Of a stretch of 64,000 nt of DNA, positions 48,983 through 57,542 are shown piece after piece. The position numbers were made by a program, and so were the translations under genes. Positions within the stretch are counted from its first letter, which is position 1, and every line of letters starts with the position of its first letter. A model generated the notes under the pieces. It searched no databases and was not told the origin of the DNA. It saw only the letters and a list, made by a program, of their open reading frames with translations. Origin of the DNA: Xenorhabdus ehlersii (GTDB lineage: Bacteria; Pseudomonadota; Gammaproteobacteria; Enterobacterales; Enterobacteriaceae); contig NZ_RAQI01000002.1 of the NCBI RefSeq assembly GCF_003610465.1, positions 806,001-870,000 of the forward strand. Reading direction: 5' to 3'.

Positions 48983-49877
48983 TTATTTCCTGGCTCTTTT
49001 GGCGGCGAAGTATTTATCCCAGTTGCCGCTTTCGAGTGCTTCTGATTTCAGTTTTTTCTAAATTATTCAGGGCAGCACCATTCCCGCCTTTAACTTCCGG
49101 CGTAGTGGCTGCGTTATTTTTGGGTTTTGGCATAATTCTCGCTTTTGACTCAATGGAACCAATCAAGCGACCAATTGCCACGGGGTCAGTGGCATTTGCC
49201 ATTTGCTGGCGCAGTTCTGCATTGCGTCCCAACGCTAAGACGACCATTTCCGGCTTCTCAGCAAAATGTAGGATCATGGCCTGAATCACTTCCGGCACAT
49301 CATCAATCACTGCCTGTTCAGCTTGTTGATAGCTGGGCACTTTCAGCGATTTCACTCGCTCCTGATAAGTCGCCATTTTCTGCTGATGCGCTTGCTGCAA
49401 TACCTGCTGTTGCCGGTCTCGTTCTGCCTTTTGATTAAGATACTGGCTGTTTTTATCGGCCCATTCGGTAATCCTGGTTTGATAAATATCCTCATCCCAA
49501 TCAATGCCTTCATCAGACAATTGCGGCATACGTGGCGGCTGGATAACTGGCTGTTGAAACTCCGGCTGCTGGGGCGGTTGCTGCTGGCGACGAAACGCTT
49601 TCAGCTCTTTATCTTTTTCCCTGATGGTGCTGCGCAGATGTTTAACTAACCCCTGCTCCTTTTCTTCATCACTGGACGGCGAACCCAGCTCTTCTTCACC
49701 AAAATAAAATGCCTGTTCTGAATCAATATCGTTAGTTTCAACGCTGGTATCGACAGTGTTATTGTCATTAGCGTTGTTACTATCAGTATCATTCAGTGCG
49801 TCACCGCCCGGAATTTGCTCAGGCGCTATGTTATTCAGATCATTTTCTGGTGGTGTGTTTTCTGCCGTATCAAACAT
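48983..49877 (-). pseudogene. Scaffolding protein, P22 gp8 type, frameshifted near the C-terminus
   Basis: As read, the frame gives 287 residues ending RSTRKRQLG at 49014. Just before this the coding strand has six A (49052-49057). Skipping one A lets the next frame continue LKSEALESGNWDKYFAAKRARK to a stop at 48983, giving 297 residues, near P22 gp8 (303). The final basic helix of gp8 is the coat-binding element, and only the alternative frame restores a basic, helical end. The acidic, Asp/Asn-rich start (PGGDALNDTDSNN) and Gln-rich middle are scaffold-like. Cause may be a real +1 insertion, slippage at A6, or a sequencing error. Confidence 0.8.
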
Positions 49878-49965
49878 AAATACCCCTTATTTACTCGATA
49901 TAAGCCCATCGGAAGGCAATAGCATGCCCGGCCTCATCAAGACGGCCTGAGCGTGATTAAGTTGG

Positions 49966-52071
49966 TTATTGGTTATCTTCTTGCTGTTGCTGGAACTGAG
50001 AAAGCAGTTTGAGCGCTTCACGGATATCGGATTTTTGTTGACTATCTGCTGAGGCGAGGATCTTAACAACATTTGCCGCCGCAACCTGAGCATCAGCCTG
50101 CGCCTTGAATGCTTTAACCTGTATCTCAGCCTGTTCATTCATGGCCTTCTGCATTTCTGCTTGAGCCAGCTTATCCTGGGCCATCGCTGCAACCATTGCC
50201 GGGTCAGGCTGTGATTGCTGTTGTTGAGCCTGAGCAACCCTTTGCTCTTCTTCTGGGTTTCTTGCCTTAACTACCCCAGACAGAAGAAGCTGTTTACGGT
50301 TGTACTCTTTTAAGTCGCCTAGGCCTTCACCGTCCATGTTATCCAGCACAATGGAAGAAAGCAGATCATGCTTTGGCGTTCCCGGTGGCACAAGTGCCAG
50401 CATATCAAGCAGACTTTTAACTGTAGAATCCCGTCGATTAGCAAATGATTGCCCCACATCCACGGTGACCTCATATTTGCCCTGAGAGAGGTCATTAAGC
50501 GCAACAGCCTCACCGGTTTGGCGGTCAATCACCTCACCACTCATCAGGGCGACATCATCCGTGCCATCTTCATTAACCACCCGCATTGGCGTATCACTAC
50601 CATAGACCTCACGTGCCATTGAAAACCAGATAACACCTGCTCTACGCAATGACTTAGCCATATTATCCATATAGATATAGCTCTGCGTATCCATCCGGTT
50701 AAAGATGCTATCAACGGTATCGGTGGCAATGTTGCTTGGCATATTCTCAAGCTGGCTTGCGCCGGTGATTTGCTGGATAGCGGTGCCGGTGTATTGCAGA
50801 AGTCCGGCAAGCGCGGGCGGCATTTGGGTGGGTGGCGTATAGCTACTCACCTGCGCCTGCGCGGTAATCTCTCCTGATTTGTTTTTTAAACTCACCATTG
50901 GCAGGTAAGCAGGGCGTTTTTTATTACGCTCTGCCCAATGACTGGCAAGTGGACCCGGTATCATATCCACGTCAACAACCGGAATACCGTCTCCGCCTGC
51001 CTGAGTCGCGTTATCGGCAATCATGGACACCATCAGGTTCTCAAGGCGCTGGGCATCCATGGCTTTGGCTGCATGGCCTTCAATGCGCTCCTGATTATCC
51101 ACAAATGAGCGCCTACCGTAGACCGGCACCAGAGGGATATGTTCGCCGGGAATTCGCTTTGGTTCTTCTAACCAGTCAGAGCCGGACAACAACCCACAGT
51201 AAACACGGCGTTTCTTAACCTGTCGCTCACCCAACTTTTCAAAGTCACCCTCTGCCAGCTCATCAATGATGTCTTTGATTTGTTCTGAATCGTAAACCGC
51301 CGTCGCACCCGTGATGGGATTACGCCATGCGCTAATCTGGGTTTTCTCTATGCGAACCTCATAATAACGGGCTACATAGATGGCATCTGGCGTTGACCAG
51401 TCATACCGTGTGCCGGTGTCACCCCGGTTAAGACTAGCCATATTTGATGTAGGATATTCAGCTTTAAATGCCTCTGGCGTCATAGAAAACATTTCCAAAG
51501 CCCACATGGCATCACTTCGGTCATACTGCTTGCTATCTTGGTCGAAGAAAACACAGGTGGCCGGATCGTAAATGGGCACTAAACTGATCCGGCGCTGCTC
51601 ATTGCTGGGGTCCATTTCGTCTTCATAGTCAGCACACAGACGAAAACAACCAAAGCCGCCGACGACAGCATCATCGAACGCGTTATCACACGCCTCACCG
51701 CCTGACGTTTCCTGATAATCGGCACGGAACTTACCATTCATCTTTTCGGCTAACGATTCAGAGGCCTGATTGTCTTTCGGCCTGAATTTCACGCTGATAC
51801 GGTTCTGTCGGTATTCACCAATGATACGATCACATTCACGGGCAATTTTATTTAACTCGAAGCGGGGATAACGCTCAAAGCGGCCTTCCTCAAACGAGTA
51901 GCCCGCATTGGTACTGCCTTCCCATTGAGCACCCGCCACACGCACAAAACGCTGAGCCTCAACCACCTGCTCGCGCATACTCTGGCTTCCGGTATACGCT
52001 TTATCAAAATTACGCAAGACCTTCTGATGCCAGTCTGCTAATTTATTTGTTGTTTTATTTTCGTCTTCCAT
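49966..52071 (-). CDS. Portal protein, P22/Sf6 type
   Basis: A 701-residue portal (P22 gp1 725, Sf6 about 708). Conserved blocks are WHQKVLRNFDKAYTGSQSMREQVVEAQRFVRVAGAQWEG, NRISVKFRPKDNQASE and EHIPLVPVYGRRSFVDNQERIEGH. The C-terminal 100 residues are a Gln/Ala-rich helix (MAQDKLAQAEMQKAMNEQAEI), the barrel region that reaches into the capsid in P22. It lies two bases after the large terminase. Confidence 0.95.
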   Translation of the reverse strand: MEDENKTTNKLADWHQKVLRNFDKAYTGSQSMREQVVEAQRFVRVAGAQWEGSTNAGYSFEEGRFERYPRFELNKIARECDRIIGEYRQNRISVKFRPKDNQASESLAEKMNGKFRADYQETSGGEACDNAFDDAVVGGFGCFRLCADYEDEMDPSNEQRRISLVPIYDPATCVFFDQDSKQYDRSDAMWALEMFSMTPEAFKAEYPTSNMASLNRGDTGTRYDWSTPDAIYVARYYEVRIEKTQISAWRNPITGATAVYDSEQIKDIIDELAEGDFEKLGERQVKKRRVYCGLLSGSDWLEEPKRIPGEHIPLVPVYGRRSFVDNQERIEGHAAKAMDAQRLENLMVSMIADNATQAGGDGIPVVDVDMIPGPLASHWAERNKKRPAYLPMVSLKNKSGEITAQAQVSSYTPPTQMPPALAGLLQYTGTAIQQITGASQLENMPSNIATDTVDSIFNRMDTQSYIYMDNMAKSLRRAGVIWFSMAREVYGSDTPMRVVNEDGTDDVALMSGEVIDRQTGEAVALNDLSQGKYEVTVDVGQSFANRRDSTVKSLLDMLALVPPGTPKHDLLSSIVLDNMDGEGLGDLKEYNRKQLLLSGVVKARNPEEEQRVAQAQQQQSQPDPAMVAAMAQDKLAQAEMQKAMNEQAEIQVKAFKAQADAQVAAANVVKILASADSQQKSDIREALKLLSQFQQQQEDNQ

Positions 52072-52072
52072 A

Positions 52073-53488
52073 TCAACCTACACCACAAGGGACTTTGTAA
52101 TGGGAATAGTCAGGCGTTGCTGCTACTGGCGGACAATGCATACACATCATCAGAGAATCAGCTAAGTTGGGTGATGGGATACCGAGTTTCTGTTTCATTT
52201 CAACTTTCGTCATTAGCTCCAGCTTACCATTGCCATTAAACTTGCGCTGAATCTGCGTCAGTTCTGCAAACAGCTTTTCAAGCATCTGTTCTCCGATTGC
52301 CGCTTTATCAAAGCTCAACATGTCATCAGAAGCCGCATATTCACCATGAACAATGGCGCGATAGGTCAGATAGAGGCGGTCAGCCAGCATATAATAGAAT
52401 TGCGCCCGTTTATTGCGAAATACATCTCCGATGGTGCGTATATTGTCACCATCAACAACTTCATCGAACCATGCGCCAGCCTGATAAGGATCATCTTCGT
52501 TAAAGGGGGATTCACTCCCTTTAAACAGGGTTACAGCAACCTTCTTTCCGGTAAAAGCATCAGTGACCTGGCGACGCAAAGCAGCACCTAATCCATCACC
52601 ATCAAACAGGAAGTGATCAGCGCCATCATGAATGGCCTGTCCAGTAGCCCAGTCAGCACCATCATTAACATCCATTAGTAACCCTTCGGCGATGCGTTTC
52701 ACGACTGAGCCATGTCGCATGGCATAACCTTTCGCATCAGGTCCAGTATCAGACGGATCATGAGAAGCAATAACCGCCCCTTTCGCTTTCCAGCCAAGCA
52801 CTTTATGTGCATCGGTAGCGGCTTCAAGCCATTCGCGTTTAATGATAGCCATATCGCTTGCGCTGACGGGTTCGCCCAACCAAATATGACGGTAAAGCGT
52901 GGGATTACGCCGTTTGCACTCTTCCATTTCCAATCGGAGGACTTCGGGAAAGTGCGGGTTATCACTGTAGTTGGCAGTCAACAAGCAGATATCATCAGGT
53001 GGATTCACCACAAATCGCTGATAGGTATCATCCAGGATGTTCTTCGGGTTGAAGCTCACCCAGATTTCAGAGTTAGGCTTTCGGATAGTGGGGATCAAAA
53101 TATCCCATGACTCTTTCGTTACCGCCTCAGCTTCTTCCACCCAGCAGATATCAATACCTTCAAGGGATTTAATCTTTGTGGGGTTATTTTTAATGCCGTA
53201 GAACATGAACTCAGCGTTAGTGCCAAGGTGCTTAATCATGGAGCGCTGAATTTCGAACTCTGATGAATACTCCTCTCGTTCGATGGTATCTTCAAGCAAG
53301 CGGATCACTGAATCACTGATACTGTTCTGTAGCTCACGGGCACATAGGATGCGCACCGGTTGCCGCCTTGCCGCCTCAATGAGCAATCGGGCTATCGCCC
53401 ATGACTTACCGCTACCCCTGCCGCCTTTGGCGACTTTATAGCGGTGCGCCTCAATGAACGGCATAAAGATAGGGTTTATTTGTGTCAT
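52073..53488 (-). CDS. Terminase large subunit, Sf6 gp2 type
   Basis: A 471-residue packaging motor almost colinear with Sf6 gp2 (470). Walker A is KGGRGSGKS near residue 22-30, Walker B IDICWVEEAEA, and the coupling region VSFNPKN. The nuclease domain opens with the metal-binding HDPSDTGPDAKGY near 244 and keeps DGDGLGAALRR. It cuts and packages DNA headful from a pac site, usually inside the small subunit gene. Confidence 0.97.
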   Translation of the reverse strand: MTQINPIFMPFIEAHRYKVAKGGRGSGKSWAIARLLIEAARRQPVRILCARELQNSISDSVIRLLEDTIEREEYSSEFEIQRSMIKHLGTNAEFMFYGIKNNPTKIKSLEGIDICWVEEAEAVTKESWDILIPTIRKPNSEIWVSFNPKNILDDTYQRFVVNPPDDICLLTANYSDNPHFPEVLRLEMEECKRRNPTLYRHIWLGEPVSASDMAIIKREWLEAATDAHKVLGWKAKGAVIASHDPSDTGPDAKGYAMRHGSVVKRIAEGLLMDVNDGADWATGQAIHDGADHFLFDGDGLGAALRRQVTDAFTGKKVAVTLFKGSESPFNEDDPYQAGAWFDEVVDGDNIRTIGDVFRNKRAQFYYMLADRLYLTYRAIVHGEYAASDDMLSFDKAAIGEQMLEKLFAELTQIQRKFNGNGKLELMTKVEMKQKLGIPSPNLADSLMMCMHCPPVAATPDYSHYKVPCGVG

Positions 53489-53492
53489 GCTT

Positions 53493-53918
53493 TCATTGCT
53501 TGCCGAATAGTGTACTCATAGGAGAGGTTTCAATTTTCACTGGCCCACCATTAGCGCCTGTAATTTCCTGAGTGACCTTATCACCGTATTTCTTAGGAGA
53601 CATGCGAGCCAATGACCATTTTCTGGTATCAATACGCAGCTTTGCTTTTGCCACCTCTGCTGCATCTGGCATGACATCATCGGCAATCTCCAGCATTTCC
53701 TCGAATAAAGCGTCAGCCCTTTGCTCTGCTGCCTTCGCGTATTGGTCGCGAAACACTTGATTTTCAGCCAACCAGCGAAATACCGTGGACTTATTAGGCA
53801 TGCTGGGTCGCTCACATACCTTGCGAAGACTCTCGCCTTCTGCCAGCTTTGCACAGATATCCGCGGCAGTTTCTGGCATGTAATCAGAGGGACGACCGCC
53901 TTTGTTTTTGGTTTCCAT
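53493..53918 (-). CDS. Terminase small subunit, Sf6 gp1 type
   Basis: A 141-residue DNA-recognition subunit close to Sf6 gp1 (140). It opens GRPSDYMPETAADICAKLAEGESLRKVCERPSMPNKSTVFRWL, a helix-turn-helix, followed by the oligomerisation helices (DAAEVAKAKLRIDTRKWSLARMSPKKYGDKV) and the closing ETSPMSTLFGK. The headful pac site probably lies within this gene. The large subunit starts four bases later. Confidence 0.97.
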   Translation of the reverse strand: METKNKGGRPSDYMPETAADICAKLAEGESLRKVCERPSMPNKSTVFRWLAENQVFRDQYAKAAEQRADALFEEMLEIADDVMPDAAEVAKAKLRIDTRKWSLARMSPKKYGDKVTQEITGANGGPVKIETSPMSTLFGKQ

Positions 53919-53976
53919 GCTTATATCCTCCTTAACTCATTATCCAGCCCACTCTATGAATAGGCTGTGTGATGAA

Positions 53977-54201
53977 CTAATTGAACAGGCTCAATGCTTC
54001 TTGTGCATTACGAACGGCTTTATCTGCTCTGGCCACAACGCCAGATTCGGTTTGTACCAATTTGTATTGCTCCTTAAATAGCTCAAACTTCAACGTGTTA
54101 TCACCAATGAACTCAATGGCTTTCTGGGCGGCTGCGGTATCGTTCATGACGAGACGTAAGACATCCAGCCGCATTTGCTGGGATAAGGTGAGTTCTGTCA
54201 T
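53977..54201 (-). CDS. Small helical phage protein upstream of terminase
   Basis: A 74-residue protein predicted to be all helix (SQQMRLDVLRLVMNDTAAAQKAIEFI, then AVRNAQEALSLF). It is not assigned to a named family. It sits between the lysis/accessory zone and terminase, with a ribosome binding site (AAGGAT) before ATG 54201. Role unknown. Confidence 0.6.
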   Translation of the reverse strand: MTELTLSQQMRLDVLRLVMNDTAAAQKAIEFIGDNTLKFELFKEQYKLVQTESGVVARADKAVRNAQEALSLFN

Positions 54202-54300
54202 TTATGGGATCCTTAAAAAGAAAAAGCCACCACGGATGTGATGGCTTGGGTTATTTGGTGGAATTACACCAGATTAAAAATTACGGTGCGAGACACTGCG

Positions 54301-54347
54301 TCCTGACATATTCCTGCCACCCCAGTATCATTTGCTCTGGGGTGGCT
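54301..54347 (-). repeat. Gene-boundary repeat, copy 1
   Basis: Minus-strand sequence encodes a mini-frame MILGWQEYVRTQCLAP ahead of the 53977 gene, with a perfect 10-base stem (GCCACCCCAG, 54316-54325, with CTGGGGTGGC, 54337-54346). The same text recurs at 54639-54682 and, in its coding part, at 54978-55003. Confidence 0.6.
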
Positions 54348-54352
54348 GGTTA

Positions 54353-54619
54353 TTATTTGCCATCTGATTGTTGCCGATACATCATAATAACTAAACTACC
54401 TTTTGTAGCGACACGTACAGTTTGATTATCCTGTAGCTGGTCGAGTTTAAATGCGTCGTACAGCTCGTTAACAGCTTTTTGCCTTCGCTCTTCCTTGCGG
54501 CGATTGTAATAGGCACTGACCAGTAGGCCGCCCAACCAGTTCATCGCCTTAACCAAAATATACAGGTAACCCATTGCCATGAGACCGCCTGTCATATAGC
54601 CAATAATCATCTCACCCAT
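54353..54619 (-). CDS. Small phage membrane protein
   Basis: An 88-residue protein with a hydrophobic N-terminal half (about residues 4-36, one or two helices including ILVKAMNWLGGLLVSAYY) and a charged C-terminal half (RRKEERRQKAV). ATG 54619 has GAGGAAAT upstream, and its start overlaps the stop of a small remnant frame. Function unknown. It lies between lysis genes and terminase but does not look like a spanin or holin. Confidence 0.6.
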   Translation of the reverse strand: MGEMIIGYMTGGLMAMGYLYILVKAMNWLGGLLVSAYYNRRKEERRQKAVNELYDAFKLDQLQDNQTVRVATKGSLVIMMYRQQSDGK

Positions 54620-54638
54620 TATTTCCTCTGCATTCAGT

Positions 54639-54682
54639 ATTTACATAATCCTGCCACCCATTATCATTTGCCCTGAGGTGGC
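54639..54682 (-). repeat. Gene-boundary repeat, copy 2
   Basis: Minus strand reads NGWQDYVNTECRGNNG and stops inside the next gene's start at 54619 (shared ATGGGTGA). The DNA resembles copy 1, including an imperfect GCCACCCA/TGAGGTGGC stem. A further partial copy (CACCCCAGGGCA) lies at 54697-54714. Confidence 0.6.
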
Positions 54683-54773
54683 GTGTAGGTCGTTTAGGCT
54701 ATATCTGCCCTGGGGTGGTAATCAGTCAGAATGTGGTTGGTTTAGCCACGGCACGAACCCAGCACATGATCCC

Positions 54774-54962
54774 TCAGTCCGAGGAGTTGGGCTTCGAGTT
54801 ATTCCACGCAATTTCGGCGTTCTCTGCGGTATTTTCCTCTGGCCCACTTGCTCCACAGCCGGTACATTGCACATAAAACCACGTGTCATCTGAATATGAG
54901 CTCATTTCTATCCTTCTACTGTTACAAAACGGACAGGAATTAAGTTCGTCTATTTCAGTCAT
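54774..54962 (-). CDS. Lar-family restriction alleviation protein
   Basis: A 62-residue zinc-ribbon-like protein: NSCPFCNS, later VQCTGCGASGPEENTAENAEIAWN, the pattern of the Lar family. The founder Lar of the Rac prophage alleviates type I (EcoKI) restriction, probably by stimulating host methylation. ATG 54962 has GGGAG eight bases upstream and overlaps the TGA of the preceding remnant frame, implying coupling. A GTG five codons earlier would swallow that ribosome site. It is expressed from the late operon, an unusual time for anti-restriction unless carried for the next cycle. Confidence 0.8.
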   Translation of the reverse strand: MTEIDELNSCPFCNSRRIEMSSYSDDTWFYVQCTGCGASGPEENTAENAEIAWNNSKPNSSD

Positions 54963-55143
54963 TGTTTTTTCTCCCACATTCAGTATTTACATATTCCTGC
55001 AAATATCTCAGTTTTGCCCGGTCGTTAATGATGCCTTCTCGGATATCGAGAACAGTAGATCCAGTTTCTCCAGAGAGTTCGACGGTGGTTGCATCGCCCA
55101 CGCCGCCGGAGGTAACGGTTTCAGTAAAAATAATAAAGGCCGC
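54955..55143 (-). pseudogene. Remnant frame homologous to the C-terminus of the 55178 gene
   Basis: A frame opens after TAG at 55144-55146 without ATG and reads VLDIREGIINDRAKLRYLQEYVNTECGRKNND to a stop at 54955. This matches the end of the adjacent 234-residue protein (LLDAREGIMTDRVKIKYLQEYIEMQ). It is thus a C-terminal fragment of a gene whose front half is missing, or a short gene starting at an unusual codon (ATT or GTG). The last part is the third copy of the boundary repeat, and its stop overlaps the Lar start. Confidence 0.55.
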
Positions 55144-55153
55144 CTAAGCGACC
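55122..55153 (-). terminator. Terminator of the 55178 gene
   Basis: Minus-strand GGTCGC pairs with GCGGCC (one G-T pair) around TTAG and is followed by TTTATTATTTTT. Related stems occur at 57341 and 57543. Confidence 0.7.
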
Positions 55154-55177
55154 ACTATATTATTCAGCGACATTTTG

Positions 55178-55882
55178 TTAATCTGCTTCAAGCTTATTCC
55201 TGCTTTTACTTTGCATTTCAATATATTCTTGTAAATATTTTATTTTTACTCTATCGGTCATAATACCCTCACGAGCATCAAGAAGAGTTAAGGCAGCCAC
55301 TTTAGTAAGAGCAATATCAGTTTCCCCATTTACACAATAAGAATAAGGAGAGATGTGTTTCTCTACTTTTTCTTCAGAATTCAAGTTTGGCAATTCAAGC
55401 GCAGATATCGAAAATACTTGATCTAACTTTTCCAGTGAGTTTGAAGGAGGTTGCAGTGCCCATGCTGCTGGAGGAGGGAAAAGAGCCTTTACTTGTTTTT
55501 CATTTGATTTATATTCTGTAATTACCTCAGATAATTGATTACCAGAAACAGACAATGCACCTAAAAATCCTATTGCAGGAAACCATAATATTACAAAAAA
55601 TATATTAGAATATTTCGTTGATGATACTTCTCTACGCACCTCTAAAAAATCAGACTTTATTATATGAAATGCAATAACCAAAAGCCCCATTAAAGAAACA
55701 ATACTCAAAGAGTATAATACCATCCATAAAACACTTACTTTTTTTGCTCCAATGAGCATCTCACCCATAAGATATGAGCCAGTGACCAAAACACACATCG
55801 AGGCTAACAGAGAAATTACATCTTTAATTTTCTTATTTATTATCTTTATATCATTATTTTCTAAAGCTTTATTTGAAAGCAT
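55178..55882 (-). CDS. Unknown membrane cargo protein of the prophage
   Basis: A 234-residue protein with about three to four hydrophobic helices in the first 120 residues (LLASMCVLVTGSYLMGEML, VLWMVLYSLSIVSLMGLLVIAF, IFFVILWFPAIGFLGALSV). A soluble tail of about 115 residues contains PPPAAWALQPP and ends with the DAREGIMTDRVKIKYLQEYIEM module shared with the neighbouring remnant. Codon use is much more AT-rich than surrounding phage genes. ATG has AGGTGGG upstream, and a dedicated terminator follows. It separates Rz1 from Lar, an accessory position. An exclusion or cargo role is possible; no family recognised. Confidence 0.7.
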   Translation of the reverse strand: MLSNKALENNDIKIINKKIKDVISLLASMCVLVTGSYLMGEMLIGAKKVSVLWMVLYSLSIVSLMGLLVIAFHIIKSDFLEVRREVSSTKYSNIFFVILWFPAIGFLGALSVSGNQLSEVITEYKSNEKQVKALFPPPAAWALQPPSNSLEKLDQVFSISALELPNLNSEEKVEKHISPYSYCVNGETDIALTKVAALTLLDAREGIMTDRVKIKYLQEYIEMQSKSRNKLEAD

Positions 55883-55945
55883 ACACCCACCTCTATAAGA
55901 TAAGATTTTTATACACTAATTTTATTAGGAGCCTTATCAATATTC

Positions 55946-56224
55946 TCACATATTCAGGGATGACCTGCCATTCTCTTCTATTTCCCGTATCGCCTGCTTA
56001 TCCAGATTGCACTGCTCAATCACCGTCAGTAGCTGCTCATTCAGTATGAGACTGTCACTCCATGTCATTGTGTCCGGTATCACCGGAGGCAAACAGTCAG
56101 CGAGCAAATGTGCTGGAATGGGTACCGGTGGCACCGGAACGTATTCGGTTCGTGTGTTGCTGCAACCGGATAACAGCCCCATCAGGCACAGTGCGATTGG
56201 CACAATCATGATTGACCACCGCAT
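55946..56224 (-). CDS. Rz1: Outer-membrane spanin Rz1
   Basis: A 92-residue lipoprotein starting at ATG 56224: signal [21 protein letters not shown] with the lipobox LLSGC, then the proline-rich linker [15 protein letters not shown] of Rz1 proteins. Its first 128 bases lie out of frame inside Rz, the classic embedded arrangement. With Rz it fuses the inner and outer membranes at lysis. A longer in-frame extension upstream (to 56302) is not needed. At 92 residues it is longer than lambda Rz1 (60). Confidence 0.88.
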   Translation of the reverse strand: MRWSIMIVPIALCLMGLLSGCSNTRTEYVPVPPVPIPAHLLADCLPPVIPDTMTWSDSLILNEQLLTVIEQCNLDKQAIREIEENGRSSLNM

Positions 56225-56489
56225 CTTTGATGGCCGCTTTAGTCTGCTCAGAATCCACGGCTGACCGGTTCCGGCTTTCGCTATTAATGCGTGAGATATC
56301 ATTGAATATCCTGACAGTCTGAAAGGTATTGGCGGTCATGACTTGTTGATGCTGATACTTCGTGTCCAGCTCGTTATAATCCTTGTCCTTTTGGTGATAC
56401 TTGCTGTAGTAGAACCACAGCAGGCCACCGAGCAGACAAAACACGGTTATCAGCGTACCGATAATGAACATGCGCAGCCTGAACGTCAT
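56097..56489 (-). CDS. Rz: Inner-membrane spanin Rz
   Basis: A 130-residue type II membrane protein: one N-terminal helix ([21 protein letters not shown]), then a periplasmic helical domain ([20 protein letters not shown]). This is the i-spanin layout, and its 3' part overlaps Rz1. It overlaps the endolysin stop by four bases (ATGA). Confidence 0.88.
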   Translation of the reverse strand: MTFRLRMFIIGTLITVFCLLGGLLWFYYSKYHQKDKDYNELDTKYQHQQVMTANTFQTVRIFNDISRINSESRNRSAVDSEQTKAAIKDAVVNHDCANRTVPDGAVIRLQQHTNRIRSGATGTHSSTFAR

Positions 56490-56887
56490 AGACGCTCAAA
56501 CGCATTTTCAAACGTCGCCTCTGAATACGGTTGTTGGCCGTTCTCGTGCCGGATAATGGACTTAGCCAGCGCAATCAGCGTGGGTTTATTCATGTCGAGA
56601 ACTTGATGCGGATCCACACTCAGCGCCTTAGCTACCCCGTTGATATAAGCCGACGTGTTGTTTTCATTGGTTGGGGCCCAGCGATTGATAATCTTAGATA
56701 CGCTGTTGTACCCGCCCTTATGATAATTACACAACAGTTTCATCAGTGCCCGAATACCATACTCGGGTGATTCAAACCGGCAGAACCGTTTTTCAATGTT
56801 CGGGTCATGCTTCAACTGACCTTGCCATTGATTAGCTAAGTTATGATCAATGTTGCCCGGATTGTTATTGCGAATGCCTCTGGTCAC
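56486..56887 (-). CDS. Endolysin (lysozyme-like, RNNNPGNI family)
   Basis: A 133-residue protein beginning TRGIRNNNPGNIDHN, with FCRFESPEYGIRALMKLL and INRWAPTNENNTSAYI. The family is often labelled 'structural protein P5-like' and has a lysozyme-like fold. Here it lies between holin and Rz with four-base overlaps on both sides, so it must be the phage endolysin. It has no signal peptide or SAR segment and thus needs the holin for release. Confidence 0.82.
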   Translation of the reverse strand: MTRGIRNNNPGNIDHNLANQWQGQLKHDPNIEKRFCRFESPEYGIRALMKLLCNYHKGGYNSVSKIINRWAPTNENNTSAYINGVAKALSVDPHQVLDMNKPTLIALAKSIIRHENGQQPYSEATFENAFERL

Positions 56888-57207
56888 TGTTTATCCCCCA
56901 AACGTTTATTAATGGCACGAACAGCAAACTCGCGTAGCTTCTCAACACCAATAAACCCAATGGCACCCCCGATAGCCGGTGCAAAACTGGCAGGGATGCC
57001 GAACATTTCCAGACCACTGGACACACTCCATGACAGCGCACCACACAGCAGAGCTTCAACCCAGCGGTTCTTTCGTTCCACGCCGTCATAAATCAGGCGA
57101 CCGTAGCAAATCAAGGCAGCCAAAACAGAGCCGGATATTTGCGGCCACGAGTTTTTTAGGCCGTTTAATAGGTCGGCCCATAAGTCAGGATTTTCTTTCA
57201 TCTTCAT
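56884..57207 (-). CDS. Holin (lambda-family class, TIGR01594-like)
   Basis: A 107-residue protein with three hydrophobic segments: QISGSVLAALICYGRLIYDG, EALLCGALSWSVSSGLEMFG and SFAPAIGGAIGFIGVEKLREF, the last being the family signature. I start at ATG 57207 (MKMKENPDLWADLL), with GGGGTGG upstream; a start at 57219 adds four residues and, as in lambda S, a dual start could yield an antiholin. First gene of the holin-endolysin-Rz-Rz1 cassette. Confidence 0.88.
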   Translation of the reverse strand: MKMKENPDLWADLLNGLKNSWPQISGSVLAALICYGRLIYDGVERKNRWVEALLCGALSWSVSSGLEMFGIPASFAPAIGGAIGFIGVEKLREFAVRAINKRLGDKQ

Positions 57208-57340
57208 ATTCCACCCCATCTGAACAATGGGCGTCCGTGGGGTGAACGATGGTTACCCCTGTGAGTAGGTTAATAGGAGGTCGTTATGGGAATTCCCATA
57301 TCGATCGAATGAATATCAAATAGTTAGGATTGCAGATACG

Positions 57341-57361
57341 AAAAAGGCCGCATTTGCGACC
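57341..57361 (-). terminator. Terminator-like stem before the lysis cassette
   Basis: Minus strand: GGTCGC AAAT GCGGCC then TTTTT. It lies about 130 bases upstream of the holin gene in the late operon, so Q-modified polymerase would have to read through it. Confidence 0.65.
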
Positions 57362-57542
57362 TCGTTAAGAGTGTGCCCTCAGAATCGAGGGCGGTAGATA
57401 CGCAGCGCGTACTGATAACAGGCTGTGCCTGCATGATTTCAGATGCTAAATTGTGGTCCTGCCAATATGAGCGTTTGCGGTCGGCTGGAACATGTAACTC
57501 CGCTACGCACCCAACACTTTCTCGGTAGTTGGCGACCAAAAC
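57362..57542 (-). other. Non-coding or short-ORF segment between two terminators
   Basis: Some 180 bases bounded by two similar minus-strand terminators. A 71-codon frame (57324-57539, start at TTG, RSYWQDHNLASEIMQAQ) crosses the left terminator and is probably not a protein. A small transcript ending at 57341 is possible. From 57208 to 57340 nothing else is seen. Confidence 0.35.

Noticed and set aside
49014..49051. Programmed -1 frameshift at A AAA AAC in the scaffold gene
   Set aside because: The heptamer is not in the codon phase needed for canonical -1 slippage, and the tail lies in the +1 frame; insertion or polymerase slippage explains it better.
57324..57539. 71-codon minus-strand frame before the lysis cassette
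   Set aside because: It starts at TTG and reads through a terminator stem, so a non-coding segment is more likely.
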